Assembly (NCBI GenBank): GCA_963920635.1
Contig: OY987304.1
Span: 29,698,365-29,762,364, forward strand
Source: Pseudeuparius sepicola
Taxonomy: Eukaryota > Arthropoda > Insecta > Coleoptera > Anthribidae
Length of the DNA: 64,000 nucleotides
Reading direction: 5' to 3'
Of the stretch, positions 44,980-55,600 are shown piece after piece; the first letter of the stretch is position 1, and the number at the start of each line of letters is the position of its first letter. The position numbers and the translations under genes were made by a program. A model generated the notes under the pieces. It was not told the origin of the DNA, made no database searches, and was given only the letters and a program-made list of their open reading frames with translations.

Positions 44980-45915
44980 AATCACTGGCAAAATTTGTAC
45001 ACTAAAATGCAAAAAAATGCAAGGAAATATAAAAAATTCCAGATTTAGCTTAAATTTTTTAAAAAAAAATTCCCCGAAAATTCCGAAAAATACCAAAAAA
45101 TTCGGGGAAATCTCCGGCAAAATTTGTACACTAAAATGCCAAAAAATTCCAAGAAAATACCAAAAATTCCAAGAAAATGACAAAAAATTCCAAGAAAATA
45201 CCAAAAATTCCAAGAAAATGCCAAAAATGCCAAAAAATTCCAGAAAATATAAAAAAAATCCCAAAAATTCCAAGAAATACAAAAAAATGCCAAAAATTCC
45301 ACGCGCGTGCACACTAAAATTCCTCAATGATTTCCCCCTCGCGGTCTGCACAGTCCAGCCTTGTAACTTCCCGACAGTGCATGCGCATGCGCATGGTTTA
45401 GAAAATACGAAAAATTTCCAAGAAAATGCCAAAAATTCCAAGAAAATGGCAAAAAATTCCAAGAAAATGCCAAAAAATTCCAAGAAAATACCAAAAATTC
45501 CAAGAAAATGGCAAAAAAGTCTAGAAAATACCAAAAAATTCCAAGAAAATATCAAAAATTCCAAGAAAATGACAAAAAATTCCAGGGAATACCAAAAAAT
45601 TCACAAAAATTCCAAAAAAATGACAAAAATTCCAGGCGCGTGTACACTAAAATTCCTCAGTAATTTCCCCCTCGTGGACTGCTCATTCCAGCCTTGTAAC
45701 TTCCCGACAGTGCATGCGCATGCGCATTGTTTAGAAAATACGAAAAAATTCCGAGAAAATGCCAAAAATGCCAAAAAATTCCAAGAAAATGCCAAAAAAT
45801 TCCAAGAAAATACCAAAAATTCCAAGAAAATGCCAAAGAAATCGAAAAAATAGCAAAAAATGCCAAAAATTCCAGGCGCGTGTACACTAAAATTCCTCAG
45901 TGATTTCTCCCTCGT
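44980..45915. repeat. Minisatellite of CCAAAAATTCCAAGAAAAT units with higher-order structure
   Basis: Short units built from CCAAAAATTCC and AAGAAAATGCC alternate for about 900 bases. They are grouped by a longer insert (GTACACTAAAATTCCTCAG, then CTTGTAACTTCCCGACAGTG and ATGCGCATGCGCAT) near 45305, 45640 and, partly, 45880; shorter GTACACTAAAAT anchors lie at 44995 and 45126. The 303-codon plus-strand frame (Lys/Asn/Pro-rich) and the 203-codon minus-strand frame (Phe/Trp-rich) stay open only because the repeat lacks stop words. I do not call a gene. Confidence 0.85.
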
Positions 45916-46620
45916 TGAGCTTACAACAACTGGCCAAACTTTTGGCCGGGTGCTCCGCACCCAGCCAAATTTTTGGCTGGCTTTCGGCTCTCAATTTAAG
46001 ATTCAAGTTCTTTGCAAGATGTGTGGTACTCTTGTTAACAAGCGCCTACCGGCCCTGCCGGACCATAGGCCTTGTTTTGGCCTCCGCTCCTGTGTAGTAA
46101 TACGTGTACCTATGCTCTCGCCTACAGGACGCAGTTTTCGGTATTTCGAGCCCAAATTTGGCGTACGGCCGCCCGAGCTCATGGGCAACAACCCTATTGA
46201 AGGGCGTCTGAATCGGGAGAGCCGTTCGGTCCCGGAATTTTTTTCCCCGTTTTTTTTGGAAAAAATTGTTAGCGATTGGAAGGGGGAGCGCCGGTCGAGT
46301 TAAATTTTCGCGTGGGGCCGCCGACGGATATGGGCCTGTCCGCTTGCCAAAGGGCCCCCCCGATCGAAAAAGCCGTTCGGCCGTTTGGGTCGCCTTTTTT
46401 TCGCGGCCACCCGAGATCGGACTGTATACATCGTGGCCGAGGCGCACTCCCGATATTCGTAAACATCGACTGACATTTGGGTTTGTTTTGGTATGGAGGA
46501 TTTCCAAATTTCGTAGCGATTTAGGACTTTGGGGGCTCAGAGACCCATGTTATTCCATGAGTGACTTTTTCAGGTATACGGGCGCGCGGTATTTTTATGT
46601 AAAATCTCGTATAATATTTT
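45916..46620. other. GC-richer repeat-like stretch, no supported gene
   Basis: GGCCGGGTGCTCCGCACCCAGCC and related inverted words near 45945-45985 form hairpins. Frames are open on both strands (up to about 150 codons), as expected from higher G+C. None shows a domain. It may be the flank of the minisatellite unit or an unrelated repeat. Confidence 0.4.
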
Positions 46621-46835
46621 AGAAAACGCGACGGGATACCATCTATCCCTTATAGGGCTGTATCTTTTGAATCGTAATAGTCTACCTATTACGATTCAAA
46701 TGATTTAAAATTTTCACAGAGTAGGTATATATGGCCGCTATAACAACAAATGATAAAAGTAAAATAAAGTTAATGTAATATTTTCGATTTTTGTTAACAA
46801 TGATGGCACGGCTAACTAACTAGTATTTCTCAAAG

Positions 46836-46907
46836 AGCGAAGTAGCGCAGTGGAAGCGTGCTGGGTTCATAACCCAGAGGTCCGGCGTTCGAAACCACGC
46901 TTTGGGG
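46836..46907 (+). tRNA. Initiator-tRNA-Met-like sequence (pseudogene or SINE head)
   Basis: The D-arm and anticodon arm are well kept: TAGCGCAGTGG is a perfect box A (46843-46853), and CTGGGTTCATAACCCAG is an anticodon stem-loop with CAT. GTTCGAAACC at 46887-46896 is box B. The T stem has about two mismatches and the acceptor stem loses pairing at its outer end, so it is unlikely to make a working tRNA. The layout resembles initiator tRNA, and it probably heads the SINE-like unit that continues to about 47145. Confidence 0.65.
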
Positions 46908-47145
46908 CAAACCAAACCAAGACCAGTGGCTTTGTCCCGCACCTTCGGGTGTGCTATCATTATAATACTCCATGATCAATTAATTGCTTCGGTAATTGAT
47001 TGATTCCTTATATAGCAAACTTTTTTATTTCTTATGTTATTTTTTACTAAAGTATTTTTAAAAAATATGTAGTGTTAAATATTGTACGGTGGTACGGAAC
47101 CCTTCGTGTGCGAGTTCGACTCGCACTTGGCCGATTTTTAACTTT
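46836..47145 (+). mobile_element. tRNA-derived SINE-like unit
   Basis: The tRNA-like head with Pol III boxes A and B is followed by about 160 bases of unrelated body and then by ACGGAACCCTTCGTGTGCGA and GACTCGCACTTGGCC plus a T-run at about 47090-47142. I remember that last segment as a common SINE-like tail in insect genomes. Whether head and tail belong to one insertion is not certain. Confidence 0.45.
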
Positions 47146-47174
47146 ATAGCTACTTACTTGTGTATTGTTATAGA

Positions 47175-47890
47175 TAGTTGCAGTATTTGGCATTGCAGGA
47201 GCATGCCGCAGAGATGAGTTACAGAAATTACCATTAAATGATATTAACTACATGGATTCTATCATAACTGTGAAAATTCCCGATAGCAAGACAAACAAAC
47301 CTCGATCATTATTTGTAATAAGCGGTAAAATTAGAAGTTTTAATTTTGTTGAAATGTATCGCAAATATGCATCCCTTCGTCCCCAGTCTCACTAAATTTT
47401 TTATGAGCTATTATAACGGAAAATGATCCGTTCAACCTGCTGGTGTAAATAATTTTAGTAAAATTTCAAGTGATATTGCAAAATACTTAAATATTGAAAA
47501 CCCAATGCAATACACAGGACACTGTTTTCGCATTTCTTCTGCAGCATTGCTTATGGAATCTGGGAAGACCTGTTAACATTAGTCATTAAAATGCCATGGA
47601 GGATGAAAATCTTCAAGTGTAGCTGAGGGCTACATTGAGGAGTCAGTTTGTAGAAAAACTGAAATAGCTGCTCAAATTCTGGAAGGTGAACGAAGTAGAT
47701 ACCAGTACCGGAAACTTCACAACAATTCGAAAAAGAGTTTTAAGTGAAGAACCTGAGACCTTCACAGGCAATGAAGAAAACAAAATTCAAAAAATTACTG
47801 GAAATGAAGTTTGTCCATCAGTTACCTCGACTGCGTCTCGAGCTGAAAACTTCATGCCTCGTACAACAAATATGCACTCTTTGCACTAGT
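47175..47890 (+). pseudogene. Crypton-like tyrosine recombinase fragment
   Basis: The translation VAVFGIAGACRRDEL, VKIPDSKTNKPRSLFVIS and, after a break near 47395, QYTGHCFRISSAALLMESG, then HGG (stop) KSSSVAEGYIEES follows the tyrosine-recombinase order: first catalytic Arg (CRRDEL), His-x-x-Arg (GHCFR), His-Gly-Gly with the Trp codon now a stop, and the Tyr nucleophile in EGYIE. The pattern is typical of Crypton transposons and the host proteins derived from them. It has three or more frame breaks and no N-terminus. The tail, up to the frame ending at 47889, is Thr/Glu/Asn-rich. Recombinases of this group insert circular element DNA by strand exchange; this copy is dead. Confidence 0.65.
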
Positions 47891-48052
47891 TACACAAATA
47901 ACTATTTTTCTGAGTATAATAGAATTGTTTTTCCCATTGCAAAAAGAGAAACTTTTTCAGGGTATATTAGGTCTCAAATAAAGTCCTATTATATCCTTAG
48001 TTTTTAAAATAAAAAGACCAGCTTAAAACCAGGATGATGCAGTTTTCTCTAC

Positions 48053-48542
48053 TTGAGATCCATAGTCTACTTTCCGAAATATTTTTCAAAATCCCGAAAA
48101 TCGCCGAAATTTCTTCGACATGTAACTTTTTTGTTTCAAGAGTTACCGAAAAAATTTCGTAATGACATTTGTGTGCAAAACTGATTGCTTTGAACCTAGT
48201 TTATCAGAATTTGGAAAATTACCATGGTTTATTGTGTGCTCTCTTTTTTATTTATAGCTGTCCTAAAAATACCTAAAACATGATGGTACAGGATTCGAGG
48301 CCACGGCTCGCTATAATAAAATGGGCACATTTTTCGGTGGGTACTAAGAGAGCACCCATTAAACCGTGGAATTGTTTTAAATTCTGATAAAGTAGGCTTA
48401 AAGCAATTATTTTTGCCCACAAATGACATTGGGGAAAATTTTTCGGTAACTCTTGAAACAAAAAGTTGTTACAAACCGAAGAAATTTCGGCAGTTTTCGG
48501 GTTTTTCAAAAATATCTCTGAAAGTAGGCCATGGACCTCAAA
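48053..48542. mobile_element. Foldback element of about 490 bp
   Basis: The arms (48053-48250 and 48340-48542) are inverted copies with substitutions: outer TTGAGATCCATAGTCTACTT, inner TTACCGAAAAAATTTCG and partners. Two overlapping minus-strand frames are shadows. No transposase. Confidence 0.7.
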
Positions 48543-50914
48543 TGTTACACCAAGTTACCCTATCAAAAAGGCAATCATTTAAATAAAGTTCTCAGAAAAA
48601 GAAATTGTAAGATTTATTGGGGATTTGTTGGACGAAAATTGTTATTTGTAAAACAGGCTTTAATAAATGGAATATTGTGTATAGGCGCTTGTAAGCCTGC
48701 CGTGGTTTCAGCACGGCCGCAACTGAGCACTCCTCAAGTTGGTGGCGCTCCGAGGTCTGTACTTGTTTACACTTTATGCACTCCGACACCGAATTTGAAA
48801 CAGTTATAGAGTAGGATTTACAAATATTTAGGTGCTCAGCAATATAACAGGTCCAGTATCATCTCCCATCCCCATCTTGAAAACTCATTATTATAGGTAT
48901 TATAGGTGTCTGTCAACAAGTCATACAAACTAAATTGGCTGTAGTACATTTTCTCCGCAAAATTGCGAATTAGTATTTCGCTAAAATTGAAAACTGGGTC
49001 CATGCCAAAGTTAGACGCAAACTTCAGTGGCTTCAAACTACATCCCGTCGCAGCTGAAATCAGATTATTCCGCCTCAACTTTCAGTTCGCGAAAACATAA
49101 TAATGAAGCGTAGCAACTTTTAGTTTTACTGACTGTTGTTCACCGTAAGCAAAGTTTTTGATGGGAAGTTATTTTACTATAAACCACTTTGTATATTTAT
49201 AGCAATATTATTTGATGCACAAAAGTATCTCATTAAAATATCTATCCCCTCCTATAACATTAATTCCTTTTTGAGTAAATGGTTGCTATTCAAGTTTGAC
49301 ATTTAATTCCATAGCCAAATTATGAAATTTCAAAGACTTTAAATATCACATCTGCAATACGTGTTTTCCGTTATTCGCGTTTTTTTGCGAAAGCGATAAA
49401 GTTTTTGATAAATAACAAGAGTAAAAGAAGTTTTAGAATTAAATTCTCCATAACACAAAGTAATAATTTTGTAAGTCCGCCAACGGACAAAAAAGTTCTG
49501 TCATATTTTTATAGTGCATCACTCTGTATCAACCCTTTAAAATGGTACAATTGAACTATGTATTCTGTCGATTAATGCCTTTGGTACACCCACAACGCGT
49601 ACCAAATTTGGTTTTTCCAAGTTCGAAAATAACTTAGATATTGTTTTTTTTCGAAATTTCAAAGCCCAATTTCGAGGCCTCTAACTTCTCAGGGGTGCAA
49701 CTTAGTATAGAAGCAAGTTGCGTTAAATCACCTTATTTTGGGCTCCCCTGTATGCTATTGCTCTGTGTCGGTTCTTATGCGGAACACCCTGTTTTTTTTA
49801 TTTTTCTGGTTTAATTAACCATTTTCGTTTCGGTACAATTTAAACTATACACAAATAATTACACGGGCATGTGTAACACAATACAAGCCCACAGTGCAAA
49901 ATCTACCATTTTGCACTAACAGCACCAAAGTGTTGTTCCATAATAGACAGGTACGGTTTTTTTTTCTATCCTAATACGAGGTGACTATAGTGAACGTAAA
50001 CATATACTTCAAAATTCAAGGGGTTAAATCCCTTCGTTATTTTAAGTACATTTTGTGCTTTGATGATTATTTGGAAAGCTGCATTCTTTCGAAGATATCT
50101 ACAGAGCGATAAAGGTTTTTCGACAAAAACAATAATTGTTCGTTTGCTGTTAGTTCCTGAATAGAGCAAGGCAAGGAAATAATAAATAACCCAAAAATTC
50201 TTATTTTTCGAAACAATAGAGGGTATAATAGTTTCCAGTAGGACATCGATTATTTTTATAACGTTTAGGGCAACTGAATTTTCAATCATGTTTTGCAATC
50301 TAGGGCAAATTAGTGTTAGCTAATCCAACACCAGTCAGCTTTCAAATGCTTTAGATATACTTTGGTATCTATCTATTGAGAATTAAATATCATCACAAGT
50401 AAGGACTTTCCTTACTTTAAGCCCGTTATTAACCTCTCTTTGGACTAGGCTTTTAATCTATCTACGTCTAAACTGAAAACCCCATTTAAATGAGAGAGTC
50501 CAACTTCCGGAATGAAAAGCCTGCGAAATTGCATTGGCGTTATAACGGCCCCATTCCAACATTTATAATAATTATACCACAAAATGCAGCTGTACAATTC
50601 TCTAATTACTGACTCCATCATTTATACTTGTCAGCTCACCATATACAGGACAATTAGAACGCATTCGCCTCAATTAGATATGTTAGGACTGTTAGGAATT
50701 CAAATTATCTAGAATCGAATGTTTAACATAGATACAGCGAAATAGCTCAGAGTAGAATGATTAATGCAATCAAGAGATATGTCTACAATATGATTTCCTG
50801 AAAAGATGCTGAAATTTGTGCATATACAATATAACATCATTAACAATGTAGTTACCTGTTGTTAAATCAACTTAAATTTATACATTATGGCCGGAATAAT
50901 GTGTTTCACAAGAC
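48543..50914. other. No gene recognised
   Basis: A lone element end (GGAACACCCTGTTTTT) lies near 49781. The rest is AT-rich sequence with short frames that show no domain. Confidence 0.4.
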
Positions 50915-51070
50915 TTTTGCAAATTTCTTGTTATTGTCTTGTTCTTGCTGCAAGAAGAAGACAAGACTCTTTTAAATTTCTCGTCTTGCTTTGCAAGACA
51001 AGACAACAAATCATTCTGCAAGGCTCTTGCATTTTTGCAAGGAATCTTATGCTAAAAGCAAGAAATGTAA
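50915..51070. repeat. CTTGCAAGACAAG tract, second occurrence
   Basis: GTCTTGCTTTGCAAGACAAG at about 50982-51001 is a perfect palindromic core shared with the tract at 40325-40510. CTTGC/GCAAG words continue on both sides. Confidence 0.6.
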
Positions 51071-51163
51071 AATTATGTACTCTTTATTTCTGACCTACCC
51101 TATAGTTTACAAGCCATGGTGCGCAAGGGTAAAAGAGTTCCATTATACTACCGGCAGCAATAT

Positions 51164-51874
51164 ACAGGGTGTCCGGAAATTATGCGTCAGGATTTCGGAA
51201 AGCGATTCTACATGAAAAATTAATGCCACAAACTCCTAAGTATATACAATTTTTTTTCGAAAGCTCAAAAATAAGAGAGATACAGGGCGCAAAAAATTTT
51301 TTTTGTTATTTTTTTTAATAATGTTTATCACAAAGCCGATTTTTGTAAAATGTTGCATACATATCACTAGTGTTCCTTTGTATTTACTATAATAATTTGA
51401 CGCAAATCGTCAATGCCTAAGGGTCCAAACTGTCCTTCACCTTAGGAAAATGACTTAGAACTTTTTTGTTTGAATATTTTTATAAATTTAGACAGCAGAT
51501 TATAAAAAAGCATCAAAATCTCTTTTAAAAAGGGTCTCTTATTGCATTGCGTTAAAATGAACCGTTTCCGAGAAAAAACACAGTTAACATAAATAATTAG
51601 AAATTATTATTTTACTTATTTTATTTAACAAAGCAAGCATTGAAAACAAACGTTTTAGTTTCCTTGGAAACAACATGACAAAAAGAACATGACGTTATGT
51701 TATAAACTTTCAGATGTCAAAATGTTAAAAAAATTAACAAAAAAAATGTTTTTTCGCGCCCAGTATCTCCGTCACTTTTGAGCTTTCGAAAAAATGGTAT
51801 AGGACATTGTGGCATTAATTTTTCGTGTAGAATCGCCCTCCGAAATCCTCACGCATAATTTCCGGACCCCCTGT
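51164..51874. mobile_element. Inverted-repeat element ending ACAGGGTGTCCGG
   Basis: Arms of about 120-140 bases are inverted copies: GAAATTATGCGTCAGGATTT, AAAAATTAATGCCACAA, CGAAAGCTCAAAA and partners at 51755-51860. It shares the outer ten bases with the elements at 20287 and 58158 but not the interior. No transposase. Confidence 0.75.
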
Positions 51875-52289
51875 ATATTGAATTATCAGGGGAAAATTGA
51901 TTAGGGAACCCAACAATAAATGTAATTTGCGCGGTGTAATTTGATTATTTTCAATTATTTTTCTGCAGCCCGGGAGCCCGGGTCTCCCAATTGGATTGCC
52001 GGTGCGTGACCTTGCAATTCCCGACTGCGGAGAATAACCTTCTCTGATTTTTTTACCAGCTTATTGGGGAAATGAAAAGACACATAAATAAGCTAGGTGC
52101 ATATTTTCGCAAGCAAGGGCAATTCTTTTTTTAAATTTAGAATACCTCTTTTCCAACTTTTGTTCAGTCTTATGCGTTACCAACAATGTATATTTTGTAG
52201 AAATAAATATTTTCGCATAAGTAGGTAATGTTTTCGCTTTGTATGTATGTATGTATTTATGCGGTATACCAAACTTCGTTCTCTCCGAC

Positions 52290-52625
52290 TCGGACGGTGA
52301 GCAAATTTTTGATACGCGCATGCAGACCAATAGATAATCCGCTACGTCGCAACTTTCCCAAATCAAATCGGACGCTTCCCGCTTCGAATCGATTCTCGCT
52401 CCATCCCTATCCTCGAACCGCATCACTTTATCTCGGGGACCGGAATATGGACATTTACTCGTATCCTGGATCCGTAATGCACTTCGCCCGCCAATGGTTG
52501 CCTGCGTCAGACCTCTTTGTGGAGACGGGGCCAAGATTCGGAAGTTATGGTCGGGAAACTGGGTGCACAAAGACGGAGCACCGAGGCATATATGCAAGAA
52601 GATGCGGGAAGATGCCAAGCGAGGT
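52290..52625. repeat. Diverged dispersed repeat D2, copy 1
   Basis: The order AATCGATTCTC, CGGAATATG, ATTTAC, GGAAGTTATGG, GGGAAAC and AGATGCGGGAAGAT is found again at 54450-54730. The best-open frames are on the minus strand in both copies (185 and 84 codons, sharing RIDSK/RIDAM-like positions), but I recognise no domain. A coding origin is possible. Confidence 0.5.
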
Positions 52626-52877
52626 CGTTGCGTTATAAGTGGATTTTGTTAATTCACGGAAAATAAATAATGGGGTAAATTATAGCGCGGAGAATCAAGG
52701 CCAGAGCATTTATAAGAGATACTAATAATAAATGAAATTAATAATTTATTTATTATTTTCTGGAAATTAATTGTCAAACATGTTTGAAACACAACAAATA
52801 AAATCAACAAATTTTTCCAAGTTTAGGCTTGTTCTTGTTTTTTTTTTCTAACCGATAAAAAGCCTGACAGTTATTCC

Positions 52878-53240
52878 GTTGACTGGCCAGTGGACAGTCT
52901 CACACTTGTAACACTGTTTACATCTACTAGCAACAGAAAAAAAAACCTCTGTGACATTCTGTTGACAACTTCCTTATTTTTCATCCGATTTCAATTTTTG
53001 TTCCATCGTATTACTAATTGGCAGAGCTTTCCTATAACAAGATTAAAAACTTGCAAATATGCTGTTGGCTCCTGCCTGGACTTCATTCGTTGCTTTTTCG
53101 TTTATTTCCTGTTTTTCTTGAGTAACCGCTAGCCTTGCATTTAAGATTGTTGACTAGCCAGTAGACAGTCTAACGTCTAAAACATTGTACATACATCTAC
53201 ATATCTACAAGCGACAGAAGCAGCAACCCTTGTGACATTC
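52878..53240. repeat. Diverged tandem duplication, spacing about 271 bp
   Basis: GTTGACTGGCCAGTGGACAG near 52878 recurs as GTTGACTAGCCAGTAGACAG near 53149, followed in both by ACATCTAC, AGCAACAGAA/AGCGACAGAA and TGTGACATTC. No coding frame is supported. Confidence 0.6.
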
Positions 53241-53830
53241 TTCCTTTCACACTTATTATCAAAATATTATAGCCTCCACATACCTAACAATATTTGTCTA
53301 ATAAGTATATGCTTACTATGAGATTTTTCGAGGCCGTTTCATTGTGTTTGTGTCATTTGCGTTAAACGCTCTACTCAAATATCAAAAAAGGTTTTCAAAG
53401 AGGCAAAATATTCCAAGTCCTGAAACGTTGGTCAGGACTGATGTTCAGTGTCTTTGAGGCACAGTATCTTTGGCAGTTAGTCATATAATCATGAAGTTCA
53501 TAGTGAACAAGTGTTTTGTGCACGAATTGAAGATGATGCCATAATCCGCAACAATCTTGGAGTATTTACCCGTATTCGCGGATGGTTCACGAACAGAGTT
53601 AGATTTTAATGGTGGGATTTTCAAACAGTTCTTGTGTGTAATTGCACGTTTTACGCTTTGTTTGTTTTTTTGCTGTGCATTATTTCCCGATTTTATTTCT
53701 TTACTAAGTTATTCAAGCAAATAGAAGTTCAACTTGTAAAATAACAATCTGGCGCTTGGGCAAACTTAAACTACTAAGCCTTTCTAAAACCTATAATATA
53801 TTCCTCTCATCAGTAGATCCGTATACTCGT

Positions 53831-54201
53831 AATGTGTCCCTGCGGATAGCTGTAGGAATAGATGTAAATAACAAAAAATGTTGGAGTTGGCTCTTGATAT
53901 TTTGGAAATCAATCCTGCATGGTCTCATAACGAGACGTAAACAAAATTAGTTGAATTAATCAATATAGAGAGTGTTTTGGAGGTAAATTTGCAAACATGC
54001 AACTTTTCGTTATAAAAGTTTTTCATATCTTTGAAAATAATAATTATAGTTTACTCTTGGGCATATTTGCAAATTTATTTTTAAAACACCCTGTATATGA
54101 ATAATTCGACTTATTTTGTATATGATTTCCAAAATATCAAGATCCAACTCTAAAATTGTGTGTTATTTACACCTATTTCGACACCTATCCAGGGACACAT
54201 T
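53831..54201. repeat. Inverted repeat with 80-bp arms around a small element
   Basis: 53831-53910 and 54125-54201 are inverted copies (TTGATATTTTGGAAATCA and partner, GTCCCTG...AGGGAC). A 135-bp element lies between them. Confidence 0.7.
53963..54097. mobile_element. Short inverted-repeat element
   Basis: The inverted ends are AGAGTGTTTTGG and ACAGGGTGTTTT, then AAATTTGCAAACATGC with its partner. It is the smallest ACAGGG-type unit in the window. Confidence 0.6.
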
Positions 54202-54449
54202 GTATTATTAGCCGGTTGGCAGAATATTTGTCGGAACGAAAAAAAAAACACATTATGTTTGTGGAAAGTGCTTGTTGCTCTGCAAATCATCCTTGTGTTG
54301 TCAATAAAATTACTCACAATCCTCGTTTTCGTAACATATCAGAGTAGGATATTCATTAATGTCACATATTATAGTGTTACATATATAGTGAATATCATCA
54401 TCATCTATTTGTAACCCGGGGAAGCACATCAGTTGCCCCCATCTCCGCG

Positions 54450-54730
54450 TCAGATTATCAAATAGGTAATGTTATTTTACATGCGTCCAGACAGGACAGA
54501 TAGACGGTCGGCAACTTTCGTTGACAAATCACCGGCATCGCATCGATTCTCACTCCAGCCGTACCATAACTATAAGATTCTATCTCCCGAATATGAATAT
54601 TTACCCACGGACTTGGTATGCATTTGGGAAGTGTTTGCGTGAGCCAGTTTCCTTTGTGAGGCTTAGATCCAAAAGTTATGGCGGGAAACGGGCGAAATCC
54701 CAAGGCTAGCACACAAAGAGATACGGGAAG
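54450..54730. repeat. Diverged dispersed repeat D2, copy 2
   Basis: This is the partner of 52290-52625, with much sequence change but conserved order. The 84-codon minus-strand frame (54712-54458) spans it. Confidence 0.5.
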
Positions 54731-54984
54731 ATTTGAAACAGGGAAATATTTTGTGTAAATGTTCTTAATGTAAAAATTAGTTTATTTTATGTTCTTGTAT
54801 TGTTTGTCGTTTACATCAATTATATGGGCTTCTTTGCATAGATTCAAAAGCTGCCCCCTTCTGGAACTTCACAGGGCGTCATAACCTTTTACATGCGCCT
54901 ATTATCTAGGTGAGCTCTAACTTCCATACCTCCTTAATTATAACCAACTTCTCTAAATCGCCTTTTATGTATATTTCCAAAAAA

Positions 54985-55600
54985 CAGGATGAAATTGTTC
55001 CAATACGTTCGTCCGCAGAGGAGTTCAACTGAAAACGTTGCAATTACCCCTCCCCTTAATTCTCGATTTTTCGGGGGCCCGGAAAGCTCAACCGAAGACT
55101 CCGGGGAAGCTTCAAAAATTCAATTAGATCAAAGTTTTGGTTCGCGGCTAAGATAAAGAAGTGTAATAGACCGATGTAAAAAACCACTACGCGATTCTTC
55201 TATAATAACACAATCATACTTACACCTTATTTAACTAATAGACACTTCCCACTTTGACAATCAGAGAAATCTGCCTAATTTCACGTTACGTGTATTACAA
55301 AATATAAAGGAACAGTGTAAAACTTTAAATCCACTTATAAATTATTTTCGTAATAATGCAGCGATTTAACGTATTTTTGTTGACTTATGTAATAATACGT
55401 CAATCAGCGCAATTTTTATTTTCTACGTAAGGGGAGAAGCGGAATGGTACGAGGGAATGTAGGGAAGGTTGTTGATTTGCGAAGCGGTAGAATTGGCGCA
55501 ACGTTGCCGCACTTACCCAAAATTCTTGATATCTTGCTCATTTCTCATGCCTAGTGGAAACATTTATGAGGCCGCGCCTGTACCTACTTGTCTCTAAACG
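54985..55600 (+). repeat. Dispersed repeat family D1, third copy
   Basis: It joins the left end seen at 39740 (TTCCAATACGTTCGTCCGCA) directly to the right part seen at 42070-42610 (ATTTTTCGGGGGCCCGG onward). It therefore lacks the middle part present at 39780-40220. Confidence 0.7.

Noticed and set aside
44942..45853. 303-codon Lys/Asn-rich reading frame
   Set aside because: It lies wholly in a minisatellite whose units lack stop words, and the opposite strand is open too. No domain or gene-like start is visible.
45860..46507. Overlapping frames of about 150 codons on both strands
   Set aside because: They result from local high G+C. None has a recognisable domain, and the strands are equally open.
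40325..51070. CTTGCAAGACAAG tracts considered as CRISPR-like repeats
   Set aside because: There are no unique spacers of constant length, and the words run in both orientations as low-complexity sequence.
52061..52618. 185-codon minus-strand frame
   Set aside because: No domain is visible, part of it is a dispersed repeat, and a 136-codon frame overlaps on the other strand. It is kept only as a repeat observation.
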